A stretch of 64,000 bases of DNA from Massilia mucilaginosa (GCF_011682145.1 NZ_WHJH01000002.1:186001-250000); one strand, 5' to 3'; numbered from the stretch's first letter, positions 8,372-17,498 are shown. A program made the numbers and translations. The notes: generated from the sequence alone by a model not told the origin.

Positions 8372-11300
8372 ATGAATCTTCACAAGCCCGGCGCGCACGT
8401 CGAGCCGGAGCGGCCGGCGGCCGCTGCCGCCATCGCTCCGCGCTGCCTCTCGATCGATCTCGAAGTGGGCCTGAAAGACGGCCTGATCCACCAGTTCGCC
8501 GCCGTGCGCGGCGATACCGGCGCGGCCTTCGTCTTCACCAAAGGCAATTTGCAGCACGCGCTGGCGCAGCTCGACGACTTCGCCGACCCGGTCGCCTTTC
8601 TGCTCGGCCACAACCTGATCGAATTCGACGCACCGCACCTGGCCGCTTGCGCGCCGCAACTGCGCCTGCTCCAGCTGCCGATGGTCGACACCTTGCGCCT
8701 GAACCCGCTCGCCTTTCCGCGCCACCCCTACCATCATCTGGTCAAGCACTACAAGCACGGCCAGCTCCAGCGCGGCGCCCTCAACGACCCCGAGCGCGAC
8801 GCCCGCCTGACGCTCCAGGTGTTCGCCGACCAGCTGGCCGCCCTGCGCGAGACGCACGACAGCGCGCCCGACCTGCTGCTGGCCTGGCACTGGCTCGCCA
8901 CCAGCGCCGCCACCCTGTCCGGTCTCAATTCCCTGTTCATGATGGTGCGCCGCCAGGCACGCCCGCTTGACGCCGATGCCATCGCCGCCATCCTGCGCCG
9001 CCTGGACGGCCAGGCCTGCCTGAACCAGGCACGCGCCATCGCCGCCGACGCGCCCGCCCTCGGCTGGGCGCTGGCCTACGCGCTGGCCTGGCTCTCGGTG
9101 GCCGGCGCCAGCTCGGTCATGCCGCCCTGGGTGCGCCACCAGTTCCCGCAGGCGGCGCAACTGGTGCGGCGCCTGCGCGATACCGCCTGCGCCGACCCGG
9201 GCTGCGCCTGGTGCAGAGCGCGCCACGACCCGCTATCGGAACTCAAACGCTGGTTCGGCTTCGACGCCTTCCGCGCCGAACCGTGCGACGCCAACGGGCG
9301 CCCCCTGCAGGAAGCGATCGTCGACGCGGCCATGCGCGGACGCCACGTGCTCGGCATCCTCCCGACCGGCACCGGAAAATCGCTGTGCTACCAGATTCCG
9401 GCGCTGTCGCGCTACGACAAGACCGGCGCGCTGACGGTCGTCATTTCGCCGCTGGTGGCGCTCATGGCCGACCAGGTGGCCGGCCTGGAAGCGCGCGGCA
9501 TCGGCTGCGCGGTGGCGATCAACGGCCTGCTCTCGATTCCCGAACGGGCCGCCGCGCTGGACCGGGTGCGCCTGGGCGACGCCGGCATCGTCATCGTCTC
9601 GCCCGAGCAATTGCGCAGCCCGGGCGTGCGGCGCGTCCTGGAACAGCGCGAGATCGGCGCCTGGGTGCTCGACGAAGCGCACTGCATCTCGAAATGGGGC
9701 CACGACTTCCGTCCCGACTACCGCTACGTCGGGCGCTTTATCCGCGAACGGGCCGGGGAGGGGGCCATTGCCCCGGTGCTGTGCCTGACCGCCACCGCCA
9801 AGCCGGACGTGGTGGCCGACATGCTGGCCCACTTCCGCGACAAGGTCGGCATCGACCTGACTGTGCTCGACGGCGGCGCGCGGCGCGTCAACCTGTCGTT
9901 CTCGGTGGTGCCCACCACCCAGGCCGAAAAATTCGCGCACATTCACCAGCTGCTCGACGCCGAACTGCCTGCGCACGCGCCCGGCGGCGCCATCGTCTAC
10001 TGCGCCACCAAAAAGCAGACCGAGGAAATCGCCGCCTTCCTGCGCCAGAAAGAGGTGAGCGCCGCGCACTTCCATGCGGGCCTGCGCGGGCGCGACAAAA
10101 AAGACCGCCAGCAAGCCTTCATCGGCGGCGAGCTCAAAGTCATCGTCGCCACCAACGCCTTCGGCATGGGCATCGACAAGCCCGACGTGCGCCTGGTGAT
10201 CCACGCCGATATTCCGGGTTCGCTCGAAAACTACCTGCAGGAAGCCGGCCGTGCCGGGCGCGATTGCGGCGCCGCCCAGTGCGTGCTGCTCTACACCGTG
10301 GAAGACGTGGAGCGCCAGTTCGCCATGTCGGCCCGTTCGCGTCTGTCGCAGCAGGATATCCAGGTGGTGCTCAAGGCGATCAAGCGGCTCGAGCGCAAAA
10401 AACACGGCGACGCCGACATCGTCGCCACCGCCGGCGAGATCCTGACCGAAGACGCCGACGGCGACTTTGCGCGCGACTCCGCCACCGACGACACCCGTGT
10501 GCGCACCGCCATCGCCTGGCTGGAAGAAGCCAGACTCCTCACGCGCGAAGAAAACCAGGTACAGATCTTCCCATCCTCGCTGCGCGTGGCCACGCTCGAC
10601 CAGGCGCGCGAAAAGCTGGCCGCCTACCCCTTGTTCCAGGAGCACCGCAGCGCCTTGCTGGCATTGGTGGAGGCCCTGATCGGGGCCGACCCCGACCAGG
10701 GCATCTCCACCGACGACTTGATGAACGCCTCCGGCCTGTCGGCCGAGAAGGTGCGCGCCGCGCTGTATGAGCTGGAGCAGTACAAGATCGCCAGCAACGA
10801 CACCGCGCTGACCGCCTTTGTGCACGTGGCGGTCGAGATGTCGTCCAAGCGCCTGTTCGAGCAAAGCTGCGCGCTTGAAGAAGCGCTGCTGGCGGCCATG
10901 CGCGAAGGCGCGCCCGATTTGGCCAAGGGCGGCTCGTCAGTGCTGCACCTGCGCCACGCCAGCTCGCGCCTGAAAGACGCGGGCCTGGCCTGGGCCCTGC
11001 CCGACCAGCTGCTGCGCATCGTGCGCAGCATCGCCAACGACGGCCATGGCGACGATGGCGTGGGCAGTTTCAGCGTGCGCCAGCTCGACCCCGAAAACGT
11101 GCAGGTCACGTTGCAGCGCAACTGGAACCAGGTCGCCGGCACCGCCGCCCTGCGCCGCGACGGCGCAGGCGCGCTGCTGGAGCACCTGCTCGCCAGCCTG
11201 GCGCCCGGTGCGCGTGGCAACGACCAGCTGGCCAGCACCACGCTTGGCCGGCTGCTGGCCGCCATCGAAGGCGACCTGGAACTGGCGGGGCGTGCCAAAT

Positions 11301-13525
11301 CGTGCCCCAGGCTGGTCGACCGCAGCCTGCTGTGGCTGCATGAACAGGGCGTGATCCGCCTGAACAAGGGCATGGCGGTGTTCCGCCCGGCGATGACGAT
11401 CCGCCTCGCGCCCGAGCGGCGCGGCTTCTACAAGGCCGACTACGCGCCGCTCGAACTGCACTATGGCGAACAGGTGGTGCAGATCCACGTCATGGCCGAA
11501 TATGTGCAGCGCGGCCTGCAAAAGATGGCCGACGCGCTCAAACTGGCGATGGATTACTTCAGCATGGAGCGCAAGCAGTTTCTGGCCGAATGGCTGCCCG
11601 CGCGCGAAAAGGAACTGGAACGCCAGACCACGCCGGCCTCGTGGCGCGCGCTTGTCGACAGCCTGGGCAACAGCGCCCAGCAGCGCATTGTCGCCGACGA
11701 CCGTGATCGCACCAACGTGCTGGCGCTGGCCGGTCCCGGCTCGGGCAAGACGCGCGTGCTGGTGCACCGCATCGCTTACCTGGTGCGGGTGCGGCGCGAA
11801 AATCCGCGCGCCATCCTGGTATTGACCTACAACCGCCACGCCGCTGTCGAAATCCGGCGCCGCCTGGCCGCCCTGATCGGGCGCGACGCCGCGGGCGTGA
11901 TCGTGCTGACCTGCCACGCGCTGGCGATGCGCCTGGCCGGCATCAGCTTGAGCAAACGCCTCGGCGCCGACGACGAGCTGCTCAGGCTAGTCATTCCGCA
12001 AGCAGTGGCGCTGTTGAACGGAACCGGCCTGGCGCCGCAGGAAGCGGACGAGCAGCGCGACCGCCTGCTGGGCGCCTTCCGGGCGATTCTGGTGGACGAA
12101 TACCAGGACATCGGACCCGACCAGTACGCGCTCATTTCCGCGCTGGCGGGGCGCAACAGCGCCGACGAGGATGCGCGCCTGTCCCTGTTCGCGGTCGGCG
12201 ACGACGACCAGAACATCTACGCCTTCAACGGCGCTTCGGTCGACTTCATCCGCCGCTTCGAACAAGACTACAGCGCCAGGCCGGCCTACCTGACCGAGAA
12301 CTACCGCTCGACGCGGCACATCATCGATTGCGCCAACCTGGTCATCGCGCCGGCCGGGGCGCGCATGAAAAGCGCGAATCCGATCGGCATCGACCGCGCC
12401 CGCAGCAAGTTCGACGCGGGCGGCGCATGGCAGGCGCGCGATGCCGTCGCGCGCGGCCGCGTGCAGATCATCGACGCCGGCGTGGACGACGCCAGCCAGG
12501 CGCTGGCCATCATGGCCGAACTGCAGCGCCTCGCCGCGCTCGATCCCGGCTGGGACTGGGCTGGCGTGGCGCTCATCGCGCGCGAATGGAAAACCCTGGA
12601 ACCGGTGCGTACCTTCTGCATGATGAATGCCATCCCGGTGCAGCTGGCCAACGAGGAAACCGCGCAGTTCTGGCGCCTGCGCGAAACCCAGGCGCTGGCG
12701 CGCTGGCTGCGCCAGGACGCCGGTGCGCTGGCCGACACTGCGGCCATCGAGGCCTGGCTCGACACCCAGCCGCCCGGCATCTGGCTTGCCCTGCTGCGCC
12801 AGGCGGTGCAGGAATACGCGCTTGAAACGGGCGGCGCCGAACTGCCGGTGGCGCACTTCATCGAGTGGCTGGCCGAGTGGGGCCGCGAGGCGCGCCGGCG
12901 CCAGGGCGGTTTGCTGCTGCTGACGGCGCACCGCGCCAAGGGGCTGGAGTTCGATCACGTCGCCGTGGCCGATGGCCACTGGACTGCGCTGGGCGAAAAC
13001 GACGACGCCGATGCGCCGCGCCGCCTGTACTACGTGGCCATGACGCGCGCGCGCCAGACCCTGACGCTGGCGCGCTTTGCGCCATCGCGCAACCGTCCGG
13101 CGAGCCTGCTCGACGCACTGGCCGACGCCCCATGCCTGCTGCGCCGGGCGCCTGTGGCGATGGCAGCTGCGCCGGTCGCGCTGCGGCGCCGCTATCTCCA
13201 GATCACGCTGCAGGATGTCGACATCGGCTTCGTCGGCCGGATGGCGTTGGGCGACCCGGTCCACCGCGCCATCGCCGCGCTGCGCATCGACGATCCGCTG
13301 CAGTTGCGCGAACGTGAAACCAAGTGGGAACTGGTGACAGCAGATGGCGTAGTGGTGGGGCAGCTGGCAAGGTCGTTCAAACCGCCGCGGCATCTGCGCT
13401 GGAGTGCCGGCCGGGTTGCGGCCATCCTTGTACGCCGGGCCGACGACGACGAGACCGAGTACCGCCGCCTGTCCCGCTGCGAGCAATGGGAAGTGGTGCT
13501 ACCCGAACTCGTCTTCGACATCTGA
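8372..13525 (+). CDS. Exonuclease-like / RecQ / UvrD-type multidomain helicase
   Basis: A 1717-residue fusion. Residues about 25-165 form an RNase H-fold 3'-5' exonuclease-like domain (SIDLE, GHNLIEFDAP, NDPERDARLT). Residues about 290-680 are a RecQ helicase: LPTGTGKS near 330, DEAH 434-437, and QEAGRAGRD as motif VI. The RecQ zinc-binding and HRDC parts are not recognisable; a long helical or winged-helix linker follows. Residues about 1100-1610 are a UvrD/Rep superfamily 1 helicase: GPGSGKT 1121-1127, DEYQD 1242-1246, GDDDQNIYAFNGA, and LTAHRAKGLEFDHV 1517-1530. All key ATPase motifs look intact in both engines. The role is inferred to be DNA repair, recombination or defence. There is no clear ribosome site at the ATG. 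Confidence 0.93.
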   Translation: MNLHKPGAHVEPERPAAAAAIAPRCLSIDLEVGLKDGLIHQFAAVRGDTGAAFVFTKGNLQHALAQLDDFADPVAFLLGHNLIEFDAPHLAACAPQLRLLQLPMVDTLRLNPLAFPRHPYHHLVKHYKHGQLQRGALNDPERDARLTLQVFADQLAALRETHDSAPDLLLAWHWLATSAATLSGLNSLFMMVRRQARPLDADAIAAILRRLDGQACLNQARAIAADAPALGWALAYALAWLSVAGASSVMPPWVRHQFPQAAQLVRRLRDTACADPGCAWCRARHDPLSELKRWFGFDAFRAEPCDANGRPLQEAIVDAAMRGRHVLGILPTGTGKSLCYQIPALSRYDKTGALTVVISPLVALMADQVAGLEARGIGCAVAINGLLSIPERAAALDRVRLGDAGIVIVSPEQLRSPGVRRVLEQREIGAWVLDEAHCISKWGHDFRPDYRYVGRFIRERAGEGAIAPVLCLTATAKPDVVADMLAHFRDKVGIDLTVLDGGARRVNLSFSVVPTTQAEKFAHIHQLLDAELPAHAPGGAIVYCATKKQTEEIAAFLRQKEVSAAHFHAGLRGRDKKDRQQAFIGGELKVIVATNAFGMGIDKPDVRLVIHADIPGSLENYLQEAGRAGRDCGAAQCVLLYTVEDVERQFAMSARSRLSQQDIQVVLKAIKRLERKKHGDADIVATAGEILTEDADGDFARDSATDDTRVRTAIAWLEEARLLTREENQVQIFPSSLRVATLDQAREKLAAYPLFQEHRSALLALVEALIGADPDQGISTDDLMNASGLSAEKVRAALYELEQYKIASNDTALTAFVHVAVEMSSKRLFEQSCALEEALLAAMREGAPDLAKGGSSVLHLRHASSRLKDAGLAWALPDQLLRIVRSIANDGHGDDGVGSFSVRQLDPENVQVTLQRNWNQVAGTAALRRDGAGALLEHLLASLAPGARGNDQLASTTLGRLLAAIEGDLELAGRAKSCPRLVDRSLLWLHEQGVIRLNKGMAVFRPAMTIRLAPERRGFYKADYAPLELHYGEQVVQIHVMAEYVQRGLQKMADALKLAMDYFSMERKQFLAEWLPAREKELERQTTPASWRALVDSLGNSAQQRIVADDRDRTNVLALAGPGSGKTRVLVHRIAYLVRVRRENPRAILVLTYNRHAAVEIRRRLAALIGRDAAGVIVLTCHALAMRLAGISLSKRLGADDELLRLVIPQAVALLNGTGLAPQEADEQRDRLLGAFRAILVDEYQDIGPDQYALISALAGRNSADEDARLSLFAVGDDDQNIYAFNGASVDFIRRFEQDYSARPAYLTENYRSTRHIIDCANLVIAPAGARMKSANPIGIDRARSKFDAGGAWQARDAVARGRVQIIDAGVDDASQALAIMAELQRLAALDPGWDWAGVALIAREWKTLEPVRTFCMMNAIPVQLANEETAQFWRLRETQALARWLRQDAGALADTAAIEAWLDTQPPGIWLALLRQAVQEYALETGGAELPVAHFIEWLAEWGREARRRQGGLLLLTAHRAKGLEFDHVAVADGHWTALGENDDADAPRRLYYVAMTRARQTLTLARFAPSRNRPASLLDALADAPCLLRRAPVAMAAAPVALRRRYLQITLQDVDIGFVGRMALGDPVHRAIAALRIDDPLQLRERETKWELVTADGVVVGQLARSFKPPRHLRWSAGRVAAILVRRADDDETEYRRLSRCEQWEVVLPELVFDI

Positions 13526-13549
13526 CCCCATCGCCCACCACCCACCGCC

Positions 13550-13674
13550 GGTGTCAGGTCTGACATTCGGACACGGCCTCTGCTGTAATGCGCACTGCGC
13601 GCATGATTACCGCCGGTGCCAGGGCCGGTGCCAGGTCTGACAGGGCCGGTGCCAGGTCTGACAAACGGACACGG
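13550..13674 (+). repeat. Dispersed repeats, locus 2
   Basis: A complete plus copy of the 27-base unit found at 2489 (13550-13576) is followed by a short copy GGTGCCAGGTCTGACA (13627-13642) and a full variant copy ending ACAAACGGACACGG (13648-13674). Both the first and the last copy are followed by GCCTCTGC, so the repeated unit extends beyond the core. They lie in the 297-base gap after the helicase gene; the rest of that gap carries the promoter region of the next gene. Confidence 0.85.
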
Positions 13675-13786
13675 CCTCTGCAGTGAGGCCTTGAGCATGC
13701 ATCGACACTGTCCAGCCCGTGACGAAATGTTAATACATGACACAAAATAAGACACAAAAAATGCATGGGTGCCGTGGCATCGTCGC

Positions 13787-13792
13787 TATAAT
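13787..13792 (+). promoter_or_regulatory. Likely -10 element of the PEP-CTERM gene
   Basis: A consensus TATAAT lies 30 bases before the ATG in an AT-rich island. The matching -35 position is poor (CATGGG). A direct repeat GACACAAAA lies just upstream (about 13739-13759), possibly an activator site. Confidence 0.45.
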
Positions 13793-13822
13793 GAATATTT
13801 TTGCAACATTAAAGGACTAAAA

Positions 13823-14356
13823 ATGTTTCGTTATCTTGCGTGCGCAGCAACGGCCTTCCTGTTTCTTTCCCCGGCCCAGGCGGCCCTGCAATCCTATGAC
13901 TGGAGTTTCACTGGCGGCTTCTCCTATCCCGGCCTTGATGGATTTCCCCGCGACACCACGCTCAGGGGCACTTTCACGGTGGACGACCTGAACGCCGACG
14001 GCAAGTTCGACAAATTCGAATTGCAGTCGCTTTCCTATTTCGGCCACGAATATACGAACTGTGCCGAGTGCACAATCGACAGCTTCTTGTGGGTACCGGG
14101 CAGTGCACCGCAGTTCGACATTTCCCGTTCAAACTATACTGGACCGTTCTATTATTCCTACTCCTTACGCACGGGGGGCAGTTTCCGCGACTCCGGAGGC
14201 GTCTATGGTGAAGGCGCGCCTTACAGCGGCGGTGGTGACTGGACCCCGAACGTCACCTGGAAAGTGAGCGCCGTGCCCGAACCGCAAACCTGGCTGATGC
14301 TGGGCGCGGGTCTGTTGGCCATTGGCGCTGCCGTACGCCGCCGCAAGGCTGGTTGA
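13823..14356 (+). CDS. PEP-CTERM sorting domain protein
   Basis: A 177-residue exported protein. It has an N-terminal signal peptide (MFRYLACAATAFLFLSPAQA) and a C-terminal PEP-CTERM tripartite signal: VPEPQTW, a hydrophobic helix LMLGAGLLAIGAAV and the basic tail RRRKAG. Such tails are recognised by exosortase EpsH/XrtA in exopolysaccharide-producing bacteria. The middle (about 120 residues) has no known domain; it contains one CAEC cysteine pair. The ATG was chosen because AAAGGA precedes it and the signal peptide begins there. No exosortase gene is in the window, so sorting must rely on genes elsewhere. Confidence 0.9.
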   Translation: MFRYLACAATAFLFLSPAQAALQSYDWSFTGGFSYPGLDGFPRDTTLRGTFTVDDLNADGKFDKFELQSLSYFGHEYTNCAECTIDSFLWVPGSAPQFDISRSNYTGPFYYSYSLRTGGSFRDSGGVYGEGAPYSGGGDWTPNVTWKVSAVPEPQTWLMLGAGLLAIGAAVRRRKAG

Positions 14357-14542
14357 GCCATCCGGGCGCACTTGAAGAAGTTGCCGGCGCAATCCGGCAA
14401 CCGGGTAACGCGACCGTGCGCTGCTGGCCGAACGCGTTAGCGGTGCAGCGTCGCCCTCCCTGGTAAATCCGAACCCGCCGCCAGATCTGGCTTTCCGTGG
14501 GTTCGCCCCGCCTTCTGCTGCACGCGTGCGACAGAAGCGCCC

Positions 14543-14558
14543 CGTCAGACCTGACACC
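14543..14558 (-). repeat. Half copy of the dispersed repeat, locus 3
   Basis: CGTCAGACCTGACACC matches the inner half of the repeat unit seen at 2625-2651, in inverted orientation. It lies between the PEP-CTERM gene and the GntR operator; nothing else is recognised in 14357-14542. Confidence 0.7.
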
Positions 14559-14606
14559 AAACAAGAAGATTGCCGGAAACACTTGACCGGGCCGTTTTCT
14601 CCGCAT

Positions 14607-14630
14607 ACTGTATTACTCAATTAATACAGT
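14607..14630 (+). promoter_or_regulatory. Palindromic operator of the GntR gene
   Basis: Perfect inverted repeat ACTGTATTA-N6-TAATACAGT, ending eight bases before the ATG of the GntR gene. The spacing and position fit autoregulation by a dimeric YtrA-type GntR protein. The AT-rich arms also provide promoter-like sequence, so binding would block transcription or translation start. Confidence 0.75.
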
Positions 14631-14638
14631 AGATTGAT

Positions 14639-15037
14639 ATGACGATCCCTTTAGCCCATCTGTTCTCGATCGCCACCGGGTCATCCGAGCCGATCTACCG
14701 CCAACTGGCGGACCAGGCACGGCGCCTGATCGCCGGCGGCCAGCTCGCTCCCGGCGATGCCATGCCGTCCGTGCGCGAAGTTGCGCTTGCCCTGGCGGTC
14801 AATCCCATGACGGTCTCTAAAGCCTGGGGTTTGCTCGAAACCGAAGGCGTGCTCACGCGCCGGCGCGGTCTTGGCATGACGGTGGCCGAAGCGCCGCCGT
14901 CCGGCCACAGCCTGGCGCAACGCGCCCAGTTGCTGCGCCCGACCCTGGAACGCGCCGCGCTCGAAGCGCGCCAGCTCGAACTCGATCCCGAGACCGTCCT
15001 CGCCTTGTTCACCCAGATAATGAAAGACACCCCATGA
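14639..15037 (+). CDS. GntR family regulator, YtrA type
   Basis: A 132-residue regulator with an N-terminal GntR winged helix (SEPIYRQLADQARRLIAGG ... AVNPMTVSKAWGLLETEGVL, residues about 15-80) and only a short C-terminal helical dimerisation part, which defines the YtrA subfamily. These usually repress themselves and an adjacent ABC transporter. Here the next gene, an ABC ATPase, starts inside its stop (4-base overlap), matching that pattern. A perfect palindrome lies directly upstream. No Shine-Dalgarno sequence is visible. The regulator looks intact although the transporter downstream is broken. Confidence 0.92.
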   Translation: MTIPLAHLFSIATGSSEPIYRQLADQARRLIAGGQLAPGDAMPSVREVALALAVNPMTVSKAWGLLETEGVLTRRRGLGMTVAEAPPSGHSLAQRAQLLRPTLERAALEARQLELDPETVLALFTQIMKDTP

Positions 15038-15747
15038 GCGCTCCCATCCTGCACGCCTCGTCGCTGACCAAGCACTTCGGCGCCCAGCCGGTCCTCAACG
15101 CGCTCGACTGGCAGGTGCGGCCGGGCCAGGTGATCGGCCTGCTGGGCCGTAACGGCGCCGGCAAGTCGACCCTGCTCGAATGCCTGCTCGGCCTGCGCGA
15201 GAGCGATGGCGGCACGGTCACCGCCTTCGGCGAAGCCGTCGGCGACCTGTCGTCCGCCACGCGCGCGCGCATCGGCTACGTGCCGCAGGCGAGCGATCTG
15301 TTCGCGTGGATGACGGCTCGGCAGATGCTGGCCTACTTCGAAGCACTGTACCCGCGCTGGAACGGCGAGCGCGTCGCGCAGCTGCTGGCGCGCTGGGGCT
15401 TCGATGGGCTCATGTGCGGTAAGCCGATCAGCAAGCTGTCGGGTGGCGAAAAGCAGCGCCTGTCGATCATCCGCGCGCTGGCGCACGACCCGGAACTGCT
15501 GGTGCTGGCCGCTTGCGCGACCTGGCTGCTGCCTGCCTCGGCACTGCTGGTGCTGGCCGCTTGCGCGACCTGGCTGCTGCCTGCCTCGGCACTGCAGTAT
15601 GCCGCCCTGAGCGGCAGGTTCGACAACGCCACCTGGTGCGTGCTCGGCGCCGTCAGCTTGCTGGCCGGCGCCGCCTGGGCGCGCCATTGCTGGGTGCGCA
15701 TGGTGAAGGCGCCGGCGGCCTTTCCGGCCGGCCGCCTGCTTGCCTAG
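15034..15747 (+). pseudogene. ABC transporter ATPase fused to permease end by internal deletion
   Basis: The frame encodes 237 residues. Residues 1-154 are a normal ABC ATPase N-terminal part: Walker A GRNGAGKST, Q-loop YVPQASD and signature LSGGEKQR. The sequence then stops matching at HDPELLVL, just where the Walker B Asp-Glu (DEP) and the H-loop should follow. It continues in frame into hydrophobic sequence (AACATWLLPASA twice, then ALQYAALSGRF ... RHCWVRMVKAP) that looks like the last membrane segments of the partner permease. So the end of the ATPase and most of the permease gene are missing. Without Walker B it cannot hydrolyse ATP. A 48-base perfect tandem duplication lies at the junction. 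An assembly collapse is an alternative explanation. Confidence 0.8.
15496..15591 (+). repeat. 48-base perfect tandem duplication at the fusion junction
   Basis: Copies 15496-15543 and 15544-15591 are identical and in frame, each encoding LLVLAACATWLLPASA. The unit begins with CTGCTGGTGCTGG, the sequence at which the ATPase homology ends, suggesting recombination at this short homology. Confidence 0.95.
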
Positions 15748-17492
15748 TTCGCGCGTTTCTGCACCAGCGCGCTGCCGACGCCGTGGCGTTTGCCTTCGCT
15801 CACGGCCGTCACGCTGCCGTCGGCATGGAACACGATGGCGTTGGCCGCGCCGATTTCTTGCGGCTTGGCGGCCCATTTGTAGCCCAGCTTTTCCAGGGCC
15901 AGCGCCTGCGCGCTGCCGGCAAAGCCCGGTTCGATCCCGGTGGCCGCATCGTTGCGCTGGCTCAGGCGCGGGGCGTTGATGGCCTTGTCCATCGGCATGC
16001 CGAAGTCGATGTGGTTGACGATGGTTTGCAGCACGGTGGTGATGATGGTGGCGCCGCCCGGGCTGCCGACCGTAAACGCCGGCTTGCCGTTCCTGAACGC
16101 GATGGTCGGCGCCATGCTGCTGCGCGGACGCTTGCCCGCTTCCGGCACGTTGGGGTGCGGGCCGCTGAAGTCGAAATCGGTCATTTCGTTATTGAGCAGG
16201 AAGCCGTAGCCGGGCACCACGATGCCGCTGCCGCCCCACGATTCGATGGTGAAGGTGTAGGCGACGATATTGCCTTCCTTGTCGGACACGGCCAGGTGAG
16301 TGGTGTGGGCATTCTCGGCCAGCAGGCGCGCCGCCTGCGGACGCTGCGGCACGCTGGGGTCGTTCTGGAACGGGTACGGGTCGCCCGCCAGCACCTTGGG
16401 ACCGGCGCGCTCGGCGTTCATCTGGGCGCGCCGGCGCGCCGCGTATTCCTTGCTGAGCAGGCCCGCCACCGGCGCGTCGACATACTCGGGATCGGCCAGG
16501 TAGGCATTGCGGTCGGCGAAGGACAGCCGGCTCGCTTCCATATACAGATGTTCGGCGCTGGCGCGCGGCAGCGCCTTGAGGTTGTAGCCTTCGAGCAGGT
16601 TGAGCGCTTCGCCGATGGCAATCCCGCCGCTGCTCGGCAAGGGCATGCCGACAATTTCGTAGCCGCGGTAGGTGGTCCTGACCGGCTGGCGGATGCGCGC
16701 TTCGTAGTTGGCCAGGTCGGCCATGGTCATCGCCCCGGCACGCACGCGCACCCCGGCCGCCACCGGCGGCCTGGCCACGGCGTCGACGATGGCGCGCGCG
16801 ATCGGTCCCTGGTAAAAGGCTTTCGGGCCCTGCGCGGCAAGTTCGCGGTAAGCCTTGGCCAGGCCGGGATTTTTCAGCACCGTGCCGAGCGCCAGCGGCT
16901 TGCCGTCTTTTAAGAACAGGGCGCTGCTGCTGGCAAACAGCTGGAATTTTTTCTGGTTCTCGGTGCTGAGGCGATGGAAGTTTTCGCTCACCGGAAAGCC
17001 CCTGGTGGCGACGCCGATGGCGGGCGCGAGCACCTGCTTGAACGACATGGTGCCGTAGCGGCTCAGCGCTTCGTGCCAGCCGCGCACGGTGCCGGGCACG
17101 CCGACCGAGGCGCCGCTGGCGATGGTCGTATCGAGCTCGCTCTCCTTGCCGTTGTCGTGGAAGACGGCGGGGCCGACCTTGCCTGGCGCCGTTTCGCGAT
17201 GCTCGACCGTGATCACGCGCTTGTCCTTGGCCAGGTAAATCATCATGAAGCCACCGCCGCCGATGCCGCAGCTGTAGGGATCGGTCACGCCGAGGGTGGC
17301 GGCCGCCGCGACGGCGGCGTCGACCGCATTGCCGCCCTTGTCGAGGATTGCCATGGCCGACTGCGAGGCCTGTTCGCTGATGGTGGCGACCGCGCCGCCG
17401 GTACCGCTGGCCACCGGGGTCCCGGCATGGCCTGCGGGAATGATCAGGACGATGGTGCAGGCGAGGGCGAAGCGGCGGGCGGCGTGGCGCAT
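15744..17492 (-). CDS. ggt: Gamma-glutamyltransferase
   Basis: A 582-residue periplasmic or secreted enzyme that cleaves gamma-glutamyl bonds of glutathione and transfers the glutamyl group. It has an N-terminal signal peptide (about 23 residues, ending AGHAG). The autoprocessing site is seen in AHTTHLAVSD, with Thr397 as the expected nucleophile that becomes the new N-terminus of the small subunit. The later PSSGG and GSPGG motifs bind substrate. Length matches the family. It follows a small lipoprotein gene by six bases on the same strand and converges with the broken ABC gene, overlapping it by four bases. Confidence 0.95.
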   Translation of the reverse strand: MRHAARRFALACTIVLIIPAGHAGTPVASGTGGAVATISEQASQSAMAILDKGGNAVDAAVAAAATLGVTDPYSCGIGGGGFMMIYLAKDKRVITVEHRETAPGKVGPAVFHDNGKESELDTTIASGASVGVPGTVRGWHEALSRYGTMSFKQVLAPAIGVATRGFPVSENFHRLSTENQKKFQLFASSSALFLKDGKPLALGTVLKNPGLAKAYRELAAQGPKAFYQGPIARAIVDAVARPPVAAGVRVRAGAMTMADLANYEARIRQPVRTTYRGYEIVGMPLPSSGGIAIGEALNLLEGYNLKALPRASAEHLYMEASRLSFADRNAYLADPEYVDAPVAGLLSKEYAARRRAQMNAERAGPKVLAGDPYPFQNDPSVPQRPQAARLLAENAHTTHLAVSDKEGNIVAYTFTIESWGGSGIVVPGYGFLLNNEMTDFDFSGPHPNVPEAGKRPRSSMAPTIAFRNGKPAFTVGSPGGATIITTVLQTIVNHIDFGMPMDKAINAPRLSQRNDAATGIEPGFAGSAQALALEKLGYKWAAKPQEIGAANAIVFHADGSVTAVSEGKRHGVGSALVQKRAN

Positions 17493-17498
17493 AGGGCG

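Noticed and set aside
13764-13792. A sigma-54 promoter (GGCAT...GC) for the PEP-CTERM gene
   Set aside because: The spacing between GG and GC does not fit the -24/-12 rule; a sigma-70 type -10 TATAAT is the better reading.
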